From Candidatus Alloenteromonas pullicola (GTDB lineage: Bacteria; Bacillota_I; Bacilli_A; RFN20; CAG-826): DNA of 38,315 bases. This document shows, one piece after another, positions 15,937 through 24,125 of this stretch (position 1 is the first letter of the stretch; every line of letters begins with the position of its first letter). The notes beneath the pieces are model-generated. The model was not told where the DNA came from, did no database searches, and saw nothing but the letters and a program-made list of their open reading frames with translations. The stretch lies in NCBI GenBank assembly GCA_018714785.1, contig DVMV01000028.1:1-38315 (forward strand), read 5' to 3'. A program made the translations under genes and the position numbers.

Positions 15937-15942
15937 ATTATA
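15937..15942 (-). promoter_or_regulatory. Extended -10 promoter of mutS2 (leaderless type)
   Basis: TGCTATAAT carries the extended TG motif, and the -35 is weak (TACTCT at 17 nt). The expected transcript start is within about 3 nt of the ATG at 15927. Confidence 0.7.
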
Positions 15943-15963
15943 GCACCTATTGCCCGCGTAGAG

Positions 15964-15969
15964 TATAAT
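15964..15969 (+). promoter_or_regulatory. -10 promoter element of rnhC (leaderless type)
   Basis: A perfect TATAAT lies 8 nt before the rnhC ATG at 15978. No convincing -35 is seen and there is no ribosome site. It mirrors the mutS2 element on the other strand 22 nt away. Confidence 0.65.
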
Positions 15970-15977
15970 CGGCCTAT

Positions 15978-16889
15978 ATGGCCGAAAACGCGACTTTGCC
16001 GCTTACCGAGGAAAGGAAGCGGCGCATAATACGTGATTTCTCCCCCTTCGTCAGGGATGGTATGCCCCAGTATGCCACCTTCTTCGCCACCAAGGGGAAG
16101 ATAACCGTCACCCTGTACAAGGACAAGGCCCTCTTTCAGGGCGAGGGCGCCCTTGAGGCGGCAAGGAAATACGGCGAGCCCGAGCAGCGTAAGGTCAGCC
16201 TCAAGCCCCGCACCTGCCCCCGGCCCAAGCTCGAGCAGATCGGGTCCGACGAGACCGGGACCGGCAACTACTTCGGGCCGGTCGTCGTCTGCGCCGCACA
16301 CTTGACATTGGAGGACATCGCCTGGGCCAAGCAGATCGGGGCCACCGACTCCAAATTGCTTACCGACGAGCAGATCGCCATAGTGGCGAGGAAGCTCATC
16401 AAGCGCATCGACTACTCCTTGCTTTGCCTAAGCGCGAAACGCTACAACGAGGTCCACGCCAAGGGGTTCAACATGAACGCCGTCAAGGCCAAGATGCACA
16501 ACTCCGCCTTATTGCGGCTAAAGAAGAAGCACCCCCACGCCACCCTTTGCCAGGACCAGTTCGCCGAGCCCGAGGTCTATTTCTCCTACCTCCGCGGCGA
16601 GAAGCAGATCGCCAAGCCCATCGACTTCTCGACCAAGGGCGAGCTCGCCTTCCCCTCGGTCGCCTGCGCCTCGATCATCGCTCGGCATTGCCTTGTGAAG
16701 AAGATGGAGGAGCTAGGCAAAGAATACGGCTGTGAGTTCCCCTTTGGGGCGGGGGACGAGGTCGAGCGGTTCGCCAAGCAGCTGGTTAAGGAAAAAGGCG
16801 AGGATATCCTCGCCAAGGTCGCGAAGGTGTCCTTCAAGAACACCGCGCGGATATTATCTAAGACGGTCCAGGACTTCCTGGAAGTCTAG
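15978..16889 (+). CDS. rnhC: Ribonuclease HIII
   Basis: This 303-aa enzyme cleaves the RNA strand of RNA-DNA hybrids, as in R-loops. An N-terminal TBP-like substrate-binding domain covers about residues 1-85. The catalytic type 2 RNase H domain starts with IGSDETGTGNYFGPVVVCA, where HIII enzymes have DETGTGD(Y/F)FGP; later conserved parts are ATDSKLL, NMNAVKAKMHN and PSVACASIIAR. Length and domain order are those of RNase HIII and not HII. Its 3' end overlaps the convergent rluD-like gene by 36 bp. The mRNA is probably leaderless. Confidence 0.96.
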   Translation: MAENATLPLTEERKRRIIRDFSPFVRDGMPQYATFFATKGKITVTLYKDKALFQGEGALEAARKYGEPEQRKVSLKPRTCPRPKLEQIGSDETGTGNYFGPVVVCAAHLTLEDIAWAKQIGATDSKLLTDEQIAIVARKLIKRIDYSLLCLSAKRYNEVHAKGFNMNAVKAKMHNSALLRLKKKHPHATLCQDQFAEPEVYFSYLRGEKQIAKPIDFSTKGELAFPSVACASIIARHCLVKKMEELGKEYGCEFPFGAGDEVERFAKQLVKEKGEDILAKVAKVSFKNTARILSKTVQDFLEV

Positions 16890-17759
16890 CGGCAGCTCCG
16901 ACCCGAAGCACATCCTCTCCCCGGTCCGCGGATGGGTGAGGATGAGCTTTTCGGCGTGGAGCAATTGCCTTTTGGCCCCGAGGCGGCGGTTGCCCTTCCC
17001 ATACACCTGGTCGCCGATGATCGGGTGGCCGATGTACTCGAGGTGGGCCCTGATCTGGTGGGTCCGTCCGGTCTCTAGCACCAACCGCAGCAAGCTGACG
17101 CGGTCAACGGGATAGACTTGCACCACCTCGAAGTGGGTGATGGCCATCTTGCCGGACTGCACGTCGACCGCCTGCTTGAGGCGGTTGTCCTTGTCGCGGG
17201 ACAAAGGGGCGATGATCTTCCCCCGCTTCTCCTGGAATATGCCATCCGCGAGGGCGACGTACTCCCGGTGCATCGAGTGGTCCTTCAGCTGGGATTGCAG
17301 GCTCAGCAGGGCCTCCTCGGTCTTGGCGACCGCGAGCAGCCCCGAGGTGTCCTTGTCGATCCGGTGCACCAGCCCGGGCCTTCCCGAGGCGGGGGCGAGC
17401 TCCTCCCCATAATGGAACAAGAGCCCATTGAGCAACGTCCCGTCGTAGTTGCCGGCCCCGGGGTGGACGACCAGCCCGGCGGGCTTGTCGATGATGATTA
17501 TGTCATCGTCCTCGTAGACCACGTGGAGGTCCATCTTCTCGGGGACGAGGTCGGTCGGGGGCTCGACGTAGTCCTCGTAGCTCACCACGTCACCCTCCTC
17601 AAGCGGGTAATGGGCCTTCTCGGGTTTCCCGTTGACGGCGACCTTGCCCTGCTTGATCAAGGCCTGGCACTTGCTCCGGCTTTTGGCGGCCCCGAAGGCG
17701 AAAAGCGCCTCGTCGAGCCGCTTGCCAGAGAGCTCCTTACTCGCCTTGAACTGACCCAT
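16854..17759 (-). CDS. rluD: RluA/RluD-family pseudouridine synthase
   Basis: This 301-aa enzyme isomerises uridine to pseudouridine in RNA, most likely 23S rRNA. An N-terminal S4 domain (KRLDEALFAFGAAKSRSKCQALIKQG) is followed by the catalytic domain with the signature HRIDKDTSGLL, whose Asp is the nucleophile. RTHQIRAHLEYIGHPIIGDQVYG is also conserved. It overlaps lspA by 23 nt and is the last gene of ileS-lspA-rluD, a common Firmicutes order (ylyB in B. subtilis). Exact target positions cannot be read from sequence, so the symbol marks the family only. Confidence 0.93.
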   Translation of the reverse strand: MGQFKASKELSGKRLDEALFAFGAAKSRSKCQALIKQGKVAVNGKPEKAHYPLEEGDVVSYEDYVEPPTDLVPEKMDLHVVYEDDDIIIIDKPAGLVVHPGAGNYDGTLLNGLLFHYGEELAPASGRPGLVHRIDKDTSGLLAVAKTEEALLSLQSQLKDHSMHREYVALADGIFQEKRGKIIAPLSRDKDNRLKQAVDVQSGKMAITHFEVVQVYPVDRVSLLRLVLETGRTHQIRAHLEYIGHPIIGDQVYGKGNRRLGAKRQLLHAEKLILTHPRTGERMCFGSELPLDFQEVLDRLR

Positions 17760-18369
17760 CCTTGCCCTCTTCCGCCGAATCGCTCGGCTGCTTTTGGGCG
17801 GCCTTCTTCTCCGGCTTGACCATGTCGATGACGAGAACGACGAGGAGCAATATGACCCCGACGGTGAGATAGGCGTCGGCGAAGTTGAAGGTCGCGAAGG
17901 GATTGACCGAGCTCGGCTTGGCGCCTGGCCCGCCGCCTAGGTAGAAGCTCAGGAAGTCGATGACCCCGTCGAAGCCGGTGGTCGACTCCCAGTAGAAGGC
18001 GCGGTCGACGAAGTTGCCGACCGCCCCGGCGAGCAGTAGCGCCCCCACGATGCGCTCGAAGGTCTTGAGCTTGGCGAAGGCGTAGAAGTAGTACCCGCCG
18101 ATGGCCAAGGACATCACGATGGAGATCAGGATGTTGACCACCCTCGAGCCGAGGCTCCCGGCCCCCAGCCCGAAGGCGATGCCGGTGTTGTAGGAGAGGG
18201 TGATGTAGAAGAAGTTCGGGATGACCTCGATCATCTGCCCCGGGACGGCGAAGCTCTGGACCAGCCATTTGCTGAGCAGGTCTAGGAAGAGCAATCCGCC
18301 GACGACGCAGGCGAAGACGATGAGCATCCTCATTCCCTTCTTGTCGGGCTTGACGTAGTTGAGCTTCAT
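17737..18369 (-). CDS. lspA: Lipoprotein signal peptidase (signal peptidase II)
   Basis: This 210-aa membrane aspartyl protease cleaves prolipoproteins before the lipidated Cys. Four transmembrane segments are visible. The two catalytic Asp are in GAVGNFVDR and FNFADAYLTVG. It is longer than the usual 150-165 aa because of a loop between the two motifs (YLGGGPGAKPSSVNP) and a Lys/Glu/Ser tail after the last helix. The start ATG overlaps the ileS stop as ATGA. Likely substrates are present in the window: two lipobox proteins at 29803-31471. Confidence 0.96.
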   Translation of the reverse strand: MKLNYVKPDKKGMRMLIVFACVVGGLLFLDLLSKWLVQSFAVPGQMIEVIPNFFYITLSYNTGIAFGLGAGSLGSRVVNILISIVMSLAIGGYYFYAFAKLKTFERIVGALLLAGAVGNFVDRAFYWESTTGFDGVIDFLSFYLGGGPGAKPSSVNPFATFNFADAYLTVGVILLLVVLVIDMVKPEKKAAQKQPSDSAEEGKDGSVQGE

Positions 18370-21065
18370 TTATCCAAGGCCTCCAGGCAGCGATGGCATA
18401 GATGCCCGTCCTTTGTCTCGGCCAGCTCGTCGTAATGGCGGCGGCAGCGGTCGCATTCCGGGCGGGAATCGGCGCAGCAAGCGGCGGCATCATCCCCTTT
18501 TTCTAGCGACACATCGGAAACGTTGAACAGCAGGCAAAGTTCGTCCTTGGATAGCGACGAGAGCGCGTCGAACAGCTTGCCTTCGCGGCAGCTTAGCGAG
18601 AGCTTGGCGTCGCTTGAGGATCCGAACTCGCCCGCGGCGCGCTTCCCCTCGAGGCTCTTCAGCGCCACCTCGCGCAGCGAGAGGAACTCCCGGTATAGGG
18701 AGAGCATCTCCCCGTCGGGCTGCTTCTCCTGCACCATGTCCTCGAGCTGGACCGATTCCTTGTGCTCCAATGGCAGGTAGGAATACACCTCCTCCATCGT
18801 GAAGGGGAGGATCGGGTTGAGCAATAGGCACAGCGACTTGGCGCAGCGGAAGATGACCTCCAGCGCCCCCTGGCGGCGAGCCGAGTCGGCATTATCGCAG
18901 TATAGGACGTCCTTGAGGGCGTCGAGGTAGAGCGAGGAGAGGTCGAACGAGGCGAAGGGGATGATGGCGTTGACCACCCCGGCGAAGTCGTACTCGTCGT
19001 AGCTTTTGGTGGCCTTGGTTATGACCTCGTCGAGCCGGGCGAGGATCATCTTGTCGAGCAAGGAGTGCTCCTTCTTGGCCTCGGGGTGGTAGCTCGATAG
19101 GTTGCCGAGCATGAACTTGAAGGTGTTGCGGATCTTGCGGTAGTTGTCGGCGACCGAGCCGATGATGCGCTCGCCGATCCTGGCGTCGGCCTTGTAGTCG
19201 ACCGAGGCGGCCCACAACCGGAGTATGTCGGCGCCGTAGTTGGAGGCGACCTTGGTCGGGTCGACGCCGTTGCCCTTGGACTTGCTCATCTTCTGCCAGT
19301 TCTCGTCCATGACCCAGCCATGGGTGAGGCAGGTCTTGAACGGCGACTTCCCGCAGAAGGCGGTCGAAAGGGTCAGCGAGGCGTTGAACCAGCCGCGGTA
19401 TTGGTCGTTGCCCTCAAGGTAGAGGTCGGCCGGGAACTTGAGCCCGCGCTGCCGGAGCACCCCGTTCCAGCTCGACCCGGAGTCGAACCAGACGTCCATG
19501 ATGTCGGTCTCCTTGGTATAGGCCCTATTAGGCGAGGCGGGGTTGACGTATCCACCTGGAAGTAGCTGCTTCGGGGCGGCCTCGAACCAATAGGACGAGC
19601 CATGCTCGCGGATAAGGCTAGCGATGTGCTCGAAGACGGATTTGTCGATGATCGGCGACCCGTCCTCGTTGTAGATGATGGGGATGGCGACGCCCCACGC
19701 CCTCTGGCGCGAGATGCACCAGTCGGCGCGGTCCTTGATCATGTTGACCATCTTGCCCTTGCCCCAGCCTGGCACCCACTCGATGGAGTCGGCCTCCTCG
19801 AGGAGCTTCTGCCTGATCGGGGAGATCGAGCAGAACCACTGCGGAGTGGCGCGGAAGATGACCGGCTTCTTGGTCCGCCAGTCGTGCGGGTAGGAGTGGA
19901 CGATGTCCTCCTCCTTCAGTATCGCGCCCTTGGCGCTAAGCAATTCGATGACCTTGTCGTTGGCCTGGGCATAGAACATGCCGTCGAGCGGATCGCCCTC
20001 GCCCAGATGCATATACCCCTTCTCGTCGACCGGGCAGAACGGCTTTATGCCGTATTTGGCGCAGGCGTTGAAGTCGTCGAGGCCGTGGTCGGGGGCGGTG
20101 TGGACGCAGCCGGTGCCCGAATCGGAGGTGACGAAGGAGGCGAGGATCAGCGGCGACTCCCGTCCATACAGCGGATGGCTGGCGACCACCCCCTCGAGCT
20201 CCTGGCCCTTGAAGGTCTTCAGCAGCTCGCAGCTAGAGAACCCGAGCTCCTCGACCAGCTTGTCCTTGAGCTCGCAGAGGAAGAGGAAATCGCCCTTCTC
20301 GGTATGGTAAAGGCCATACTCGAACCGCGGGTTCAATGTGATGGCGAGGTTGGCCGGGATGGTCCAGGGGGTGGTGGTCCAGATGATGACCTTGCTCCCC
20401 TCGGGCAGCTTGCCCTTCCCATCCTTGACCTCGAAGGCGATGTAAAGCGTCTTGCAGGGCACGTCGTGGTACTCGATCTCGGCCTCGGCCAGCGCGGATT
20501 CGCTAGACGGCGACCAATACACCGGCTTGACGCCTTTGAAGATTAGCCCGTCGAGGGCCATCTTGGCGAAGACCTCGATCTGGCGGGCCTCGAACTCCGG
20601 CAGCAGCGTCAGGTACGGATGCTCGTAGTCGCCGAGGCAGCCGAGCCTCTTGATCTCCGACATCTGGCGGTCGACCTGGGCGTGGGCGTACTCGTCGCAC
20701 TTCTTCCGGAACTCGACGACGCCCATCTTCTTCCTGTCGACCCCGCTTTTGGTGACCATGACCTCGATGGGGAGGCCGTGCGTGTCGAAGCCGAAGACGA
20801 AGGGGGTCTTGAAGCCCTTCATGTTCTTATAGCGGACGACGAAGTCCTTCAGGCAGCGGTTGAGCGCGTGGCCGCAGTGGATGTCGCCATTGGCATAAGG
20901 CGGCCCATCGTGGAGCATGAACTCCTCGCAGCCCTCGCGGTCCGCGTTCATCTTCTCGTATAGCTTGATGTCGCCCCAGCGCTTGATCAGCAGCGGCTCC
21001 TTCATCGGCAGCCCCGCCCGCATCGGGAAGGCGGAGTTCGGCATCAGCAATGTGTCTTTGAGCAT
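18366..21065 (-). CDS. ileS: Isoleucine-tRNA ligase
   Basis: This 899-aa class I synthetase charges tRNA-Ile. The HIGH motif reads HCGH in NGDIHCGHALNR, and KMSKS is in WQKMSKSKGNGVDP. The editing domain (TTTPWTIPANLAI) lies in CP1, and the C-terminal zinc ribbon has two CxxC pairs (CDRCRRHYDELAETKDGHLCHRC). This zinc-containing form is the bacterial type. Start MLKDTLLMPN is preceded by AGGAGGAACAC. Expression is controlled by a T-box with an AUC specifier. lspA and rluD follow in overlapping arrangement. Confidence 0.98.
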   Translation of the reverse strand: MLKDTLLMPNSAFPMRAGLPMKEPLLIKRWGDIKLYEKMNADREGCEEFMLHDGPPYANGDIHCGHALNRCLKDFVVRYKNMKGFKTPFVFGFDTHGLPIEVMVTKSGVDRKKMGVVEFRKKCDEYAHAQVDRQMSEIKRLGCLGDYEHPYLTLLPEFEARQIEVFAKMALDGLIFKGVKPVYWSPSSESALAEAEIEYHDVPCKTLYIAFEVKDGKGKLPEGSKVIIWTTTPWTIPANLAITLNPRFEYGLYHTEKGDFLFLCELKDKLVEELGFSSCELLKTFKGQELEGVVASHPLYGRESPLILASFVTSDSGTGCVHTAPDHGLDDFNACAKYGIKPFCPVDEKGYMHLGEGDPLDGMFYAQANDKVIELLSAKGAILKEEDIVHSYPHDWRTKKPVIFRATPQWFCSISPIRQKLLEEADSIEWVPGWGKGKMVNMIKDRADWCISRQRAWGVAIPIIYNEDGSPIIDKSVFEHIASLIREHGSSYWFEAAPKQLLPGGYVNPASPNRAYTKETDIMDVWFDSGSSWNGVLRQRGLKFPADLYLEGNDQYRGWFNASLTLSTAFCGKSPFKTCLTHGWVMDENWQKMSKSKGNGVDPTKVASNYGADILRLWAASVDYKADARIGERIIGSVADNYRKIRNTFKFMLGNLSSYHPEAKKEHSLLDKMILARLDEVITKATKSYDEYDFAGVVNAIIPFASFDLSSLYLDALKDVLYCDNADSARRQGALEVIFRCAKSLCLLLNPILPFTMEEVYSYLPLEHKESVQLEDMVQEKQPDGEMLSLYREFLSLREVALKSLEGKRAAGEFGSSSDAKLSLSCREGKLFDALSSLSKDELCLLFNVSDVSLEKGDDAAACCADSRPECDRCRRHYDELAETKDGHLCHRCLEALDK

Positions 21066-21076
21066 GTGTTCCTCCT

Positions 21077-21291
21077 AAAAAGAAAAGCGCCCAGCTTAAG
21101 GGCGCGGGCGCGCTGTACCACCTTAATTCCCCTGCAAAGCAGGGCTCGTTTCCCCCGATAACGGCGGGGACCGGGGGACCTAGGCCGTTGGATTCGGCCC
21201 CCAGGCTCGGAAGTGATCTCTTTCCCAACGCCCCTTCTCAGCTTCAGCGGGGCTCTCTGTCTTTAGGGAAGGCGCTGTCTTCGTCTTCGCC
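21077..21291 (-). promoter_or_regulatory. T-box leader, tRNA-Ile (specifier AUC)
   Basis: The minus strand shows the antiterminator AAGGTGGTACAGCGCG (21125-21110) and the terminator GCGCCC-N7-GGGCGC-TTTTCTTTTT (about 21105-21077), followed by the ileS ribosome site. Stem I holds CAGAGAGCCC. The specifier AUC (21217-21215) is in GAGATCACTTCC. A candidate -10 TATATT lies at 21303-21298 with a poor -35 (TTCCAA). Confidence 0.92.
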
Positions 21292-21324
21292 ACGGCTAAT
21301 ATATACCACCGCCCCGCTTTTTGG

Positions 21325-21349
21325 AAAGGAAAACCCCTCAATGGAGGGG
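21325..21349 (-). terminator. Terminator after ftsZ
   Basis: CCCCTC-CATT-GAGGGG followed by TTTTCCTTT on the minus strand, 5 nt past the ftsZ stop region, separates ftsAZ from the ileS leader. Confidence 0.85.
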
Positions 21350-21354
21350 CGATC

Positions 21355-22494
21355 CTATTTGTTCTGCGAATCCGAGAGGAAGGAAGGGAGTATCGACTCG
21401 AGGAAGTTGTCCTCGTCCCCATCGCTCCCCCGCTCGGCCTCGGCCTTCTCGGTCGCGGCCTTCCTGGCCTCGTCGACGCCGGAGAGGGCGGTCTCCTTGC
21501 TGACCCGGGCGTAGGTCGGGATGGAGGTGAAGTCGAACTCCTCGGCGAAGTCGGTGGCGATGATCGAGCAGATGAGCTCGTCGCCGAGCCGCTCATTCAG
21601 CGACACGCCGAGGACGATGTCGATCTGCCCGCCGGCCTGCCTTGTGATCTCGTCGACGCATTCCTGGATGCAGATTAGGTTGGCCTCGGTGCCGGCGGTG
21701 ATGCAGACGATCGCGCGCCTGGCGCCGGAGATCTGCGCTTCGAGCAGCGGGCAGTTGATGGCGTTCTCCGCCGCCTCGATGGACTTGTTGGGCCCCGTGG
21801 CCGATCCATACCCGATGAGGGCGATGCCCGAATTGGACAGCGTTGCCCTTACGTCGGCGAAGTCGAGGTTGATGTAGCCTGGCAGCAATATGAGGTCGGT
21901 TACGGTGTGGACCGAGCTAGACAGCACGCGGTCTGATTCGGAGAAGGCCTTGTTGGCCGAGGCGTTGCCGGCGGTCTGCAGCAGCTTGTCGTTGCTCACG
22001 ATGATGATGGAGTCGACCACGTCCTTGAGGTTGTTGAGCCCCTTGACCGAGTTGGCGTTGCGGACCCTCCCCTCGAGGGCGAAGGGCCTGGTGACGATGG
22101 CGACTACCAGCGCCCCGGCCTCCTTGGCGATCCTGGCGACCACCGGGGCGGCCCCGGTTCCGGTGCCGCCGCCCATGCCGGCGGCGACGAAGACCATGTT
22201 TGCCCCCGCCACGATTTGGGCGATCTTGTCCTTGCTCGCCTCGGCGGCCTTCTGGCCCACGTCGGGGTCTCCCCCGGCGCCTAGCCCCTGGGTGACCTCC
22301 TCGCCGATGACGATGCGGTTCTGCGCCTTGGAGGTGGCCAAGGCCTGCTTGTCGGTGTTCAAAACGTAGAACTCGACGTTCTCTATGTTGTCGTCGATCA
22401 TGCGGTTGACGGCGTTGTTGCCGGCCCCGCCGACGCCGATCACCACGATGCGGACGACCGGCTCGAATCCATCTAGATCATCATTAATGGCCAT
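21355..22494 (-). CDS. ftsZ: Cell division GTPase FtsZ
   Basis: This 379-aa tubulin homologue forms the division ring. The nucleotide-binding domain has GVGGAGNNAVNRM (near residue 20), and the tubulin signature GGGTGTGAAPV is at about 108-118. The second domain ends near IATDFAEEFDF. The C-terminal tail is short and acidic and ends in NFLESILPSFLSDSQNK; the canonical DIPxFLR peptide that binds FtsA and other partners is not clear. AGGAGGT precedes the start, 15 nt after the ftsA stop. A terminator follows. Identity is certain; the tail is unusual. Confidence 0.98.
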   Translation of the reverse strand: MAINDDLDGFEPVVRIVVIGVGGAGNNAVNRMIDDNIENVEFYVLNTDKQALATSKAQNRIVIGEEVTQGLGAGGDPDVGQKAAEASKDKIAQIVAGANMVFVAAGMGGGTGTGAAPVVARIAKEAGALVVAIVTRPFALEGRVRNANSVKGLNNLKDVVDSIIIVSNDKLLQTAGNASANKAFSESDRVLSSSVHTVTDLILLPGYINLDFADVRATLSNSGIALIGYGSATGPNKSIEAAENAINCPLLEAQISGARRAIVCITAGTEANLICIQECVDEITRQAGGQIDIVLGVSLNERLGDELICSIIATDFAEEFDFTSIPTYARVSKETALSGVDEARKAATEKAEAERGSDGDEDNFLESILPSFLSDSQNK

Positions 22495-22509
22495 TGCTTT
22501 GACCTCCTA

Positions 22510-23736
22510 TCACAGGGCGTCGTCCTCAGGCGAGGGGGCGACGTGGCCCCGCTTGCCCTTCCCGGATACCCTGTTGACCGGGACGACTCCCTTCTGCGTG
22601 TCGGAGAAGGAGCCTGAGTATTCGCCGCACAAGAGCATTCCAAGCAGGTTGGCATAGCTCGGGTCGCGGGCGCCGATGCTGCGCGGGGTGACGCGGCTGA
22701 TCGGGCGGTTGGGGAACCCCTCGGTCAGGAAATGGGTCAATCCGTTTAGCTTCGAGCCGCCGCCGATGCAGATGATCGGCAGGGTCGAGTATAGCGGGTT
22801 GGAGTACTGGGATAGCAGCGTCTCCACCGCGTTGTTGAGCGAGGAGATGTATTCGGAGAAGAACCCCTCGATGGAGCGATTGAGGTCCTTCTGGGTAATC
22901 TTTGCATAGTCGACGAGCGAGGGGGAATACGCCCTCTCGGTGGCCTCGTAGCCGTATTTTATCTTCAGCGACTCGGCCTGCTCGAAGCTTATGCCGAAGT
23001 CGGAGGCGATGCGCTCGGACAGGTCATCCCCGCCGCGGTAGAAGTATAGCGCCCCATATGGCGACCCCTCGCCGATGAAGGAGACGGTCGAGCCGCGGGA
23101 GCCGATGTCGAGCAGCACATAGGTCGAAGGCAGCTCGCCGTAGGTCGATAGGAGCTTAGCCGCGGTGTAGGAGGAGACGCAGGTCTTGCTTATCCGGAAC
23201 CCAGCCATGGTCAGCGCCTTGGTGTAGAGGTCCTTGACGGTTAGCGGCAGGCAATAAACCTTGGCCTGGATCTGCAGGAAGGCGGTCTTCTTGCCTATCG
23301 GGGGGTTGGAGTAAACGCTCCCATCGGCCAGGATGAACTGCTCGGGGATGACGTCTATGGTGGTCAGCCCCTCGGGAAGCTGCTGCTGCATGACGAGGCT
23401 CACCGCGTTGGCGACGTCGACCTTGCTCACCCCGATGTCGGGACGGACGATGTTGGTCGACTTCTCGTTGGCGTAGACCTTGAGCCCCGCCGAAGGCAGG
23501 ACCAGGCTGACGTTGGTAAGCTTGATGTTGATATGCTTGTGCTCGTCGCGTATGTCATGAAGCTTGGCGAGCTCGGCCGAAAGGTTGGTCAGGTTGACCT
23601 TATCGTCCTTGATGAGGTCCTTAGACTTCACGGTGGTGGCGTAGGTGACGATAGGGGCGTTCCCCAGCTGGTAGCCCACAACCAGCCTAAGCGCGGAGGA
23701 CCCTATCTCCAAACAGGCTATCTGATGCTGTTCCAT
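22510..23736 (-). CDS. ftsA: Cell division protein FtsA (divergent)
   Basis: This 408-aa actin-fold protein is most likely the membrane adaptor of FtsZ. The phosphate motifs ACLEIGSSALRLVVG at the N-terminus, VLLDIGSRGSTVSF in the middle and IICIGGGSKLNGL towards the end fit the FtsA/MreB/Hsp70 ATPase fold, and the SHS2-like 1C region lies between about residues 85 and 165. The C-terminus (VSGKGKRGHVAPSPEDDAL) is basic and then acidic and shows no amphipathic helix of the kind by which FtsA binds the membrane. Its place directly before ftsZ supports the call. The ribosome site is weak. A strong terminator upstream separates it from mraZ-rsmH, so it needs its own promoter or read-through. Confidence 0.93.
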   Translation of the reverse strand: MEQHQIACLEIGSSALRLVVGYQLGNAPIVTYATTVKSKDLIKDDKVNLTNLSAELAKLHDIRDEHKHINIKLTNVSLVLPSAGLKVYANEKSTNIVRPDIGVSKVDVANAVSLVMQQQLPEGLTTIDVIPEQFILADGSVYSNPPIGKKTAFLQIQAKVYCLPLTVKDLYTKALTMAGFRISKTCVSSYTAAKLLSTYGELPSTYVLLDIGSRGSTVSFIGEGSPYGALYFYRGGDDLSERIASDFGISFEQAESLKIKYGYEATERAYSPSLVDYAKITQKDLNRSIEGFFSEYISSLNNAVETLLSQYSNPLYSTLPIICIGGGSKLNGLTHFLTEGFPNRPISRVTPRSIGARDPSYANLLGMLLCGEYSGSFSDTQKGVVPVNRVSGKGKRGHVAPSPEDDAL

Positions 23737-23846
23737 AAGTGACGCCCATATTGTAATATGGCCGAAGTTTTTAAGGAAGGGGCTATCGATAGTTTTTTAG
23801 TAGTTTTCTAGAAAGTATGCAGTAGAAGAAAAACTTCGATGGCAGC
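23737..23846 (-). promoter_or_regulatory. AT-rich ftsA leader with palindrome and long inverted repeat
   Basis: This is the AT-rich stretch between the terminator and ftsA. A palindrome CCATATTGTAATATGG (about 23750-23765) lies just before the start region and contains TACAAT as a possible -10 on the minus strand. CGAAGTTTTT and AAAAACTTCG form a 10-bp inverted repeat (about 23829-23838 and 23764-23773). No good -35/-10 pair is seen. A promoter is expected here because of the upstream terminator. Confidence 0.45.
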
Positions 23847-23880
23847 AAAAGAAAAGGCCGGGTGGAGGGAACACCCGGCC
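23847..23880 (-). terminator. Terminator between the mraZ operon and ftsA
   Basis: GGCCGGGTG-N7-CACCCGGCC is a perfect 9-bp stem followed by TTTTCTTTT on the minus strand, a few nt past the stop of the 77-aa gene. Confidence 0.93.
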
Positions 23881-23891
23881 GGTCGTGATGG

Positions 23892-24125
23892 CTATTGTAA
23901 GGTCAGCGGCTCCGATGAGGAGGTTTCCTCGGTCGTCTGGGTGAGCGAGGACTCGCTGCCCACGTCCGCTTTCGCCCCGCCACCGCTCAACGCCATTTGG
24001 TAGGTGATGGCGATCGGCATGGCGGAGATGGCGGCTCCGCACAGGAGGAAACTGCCCGCTATCAGGATCGACCTGAAACGGTAATAGGACCGGCGATGCC
24101 CGGTTTTGACAAGCTTGTCCTTCAT
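23892..24125 (-). CDS. 77-aa single-pass membrane protein in the ftsL position
   Basis: The protein starts MKDKLVKTGHRR with GGAGGA just upstream, and its ATG overlaps the rsmH stop as ATGA, so expression is coupled to rsmH. The longer ORF-track version is an artefact of the rsmH frame. A basic N-terminus (residues 1-18) is followed by one hydrophobic segment (about 19-45, RSILIAGSFLLCGAAISAM...) and a Ser/Thr/Glu-rich tail of about 30 residues, expected outside the cell. FtsL usually occupies this place and has the same topology, but there is no leucine-zipper coiled coil here and the tail is too short. I cannot assign a family. A division role is inferred from position only. Confidence 0.78.
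   Translation of the reverse strand: MKDKLVKTGHRRSYYRFRSILIAGSFLLCGAAISAMPIAITYQMALSGGGAKADVGSESSLTQTTEETSSSEPLTLQ

Noticed and set aside
19602-20546. 314-aa plus-strand ORF inside ileS
   Set aside because: It is long only because of GC-rich codon use in ileS; it has no recognisable motif or ribosome site.
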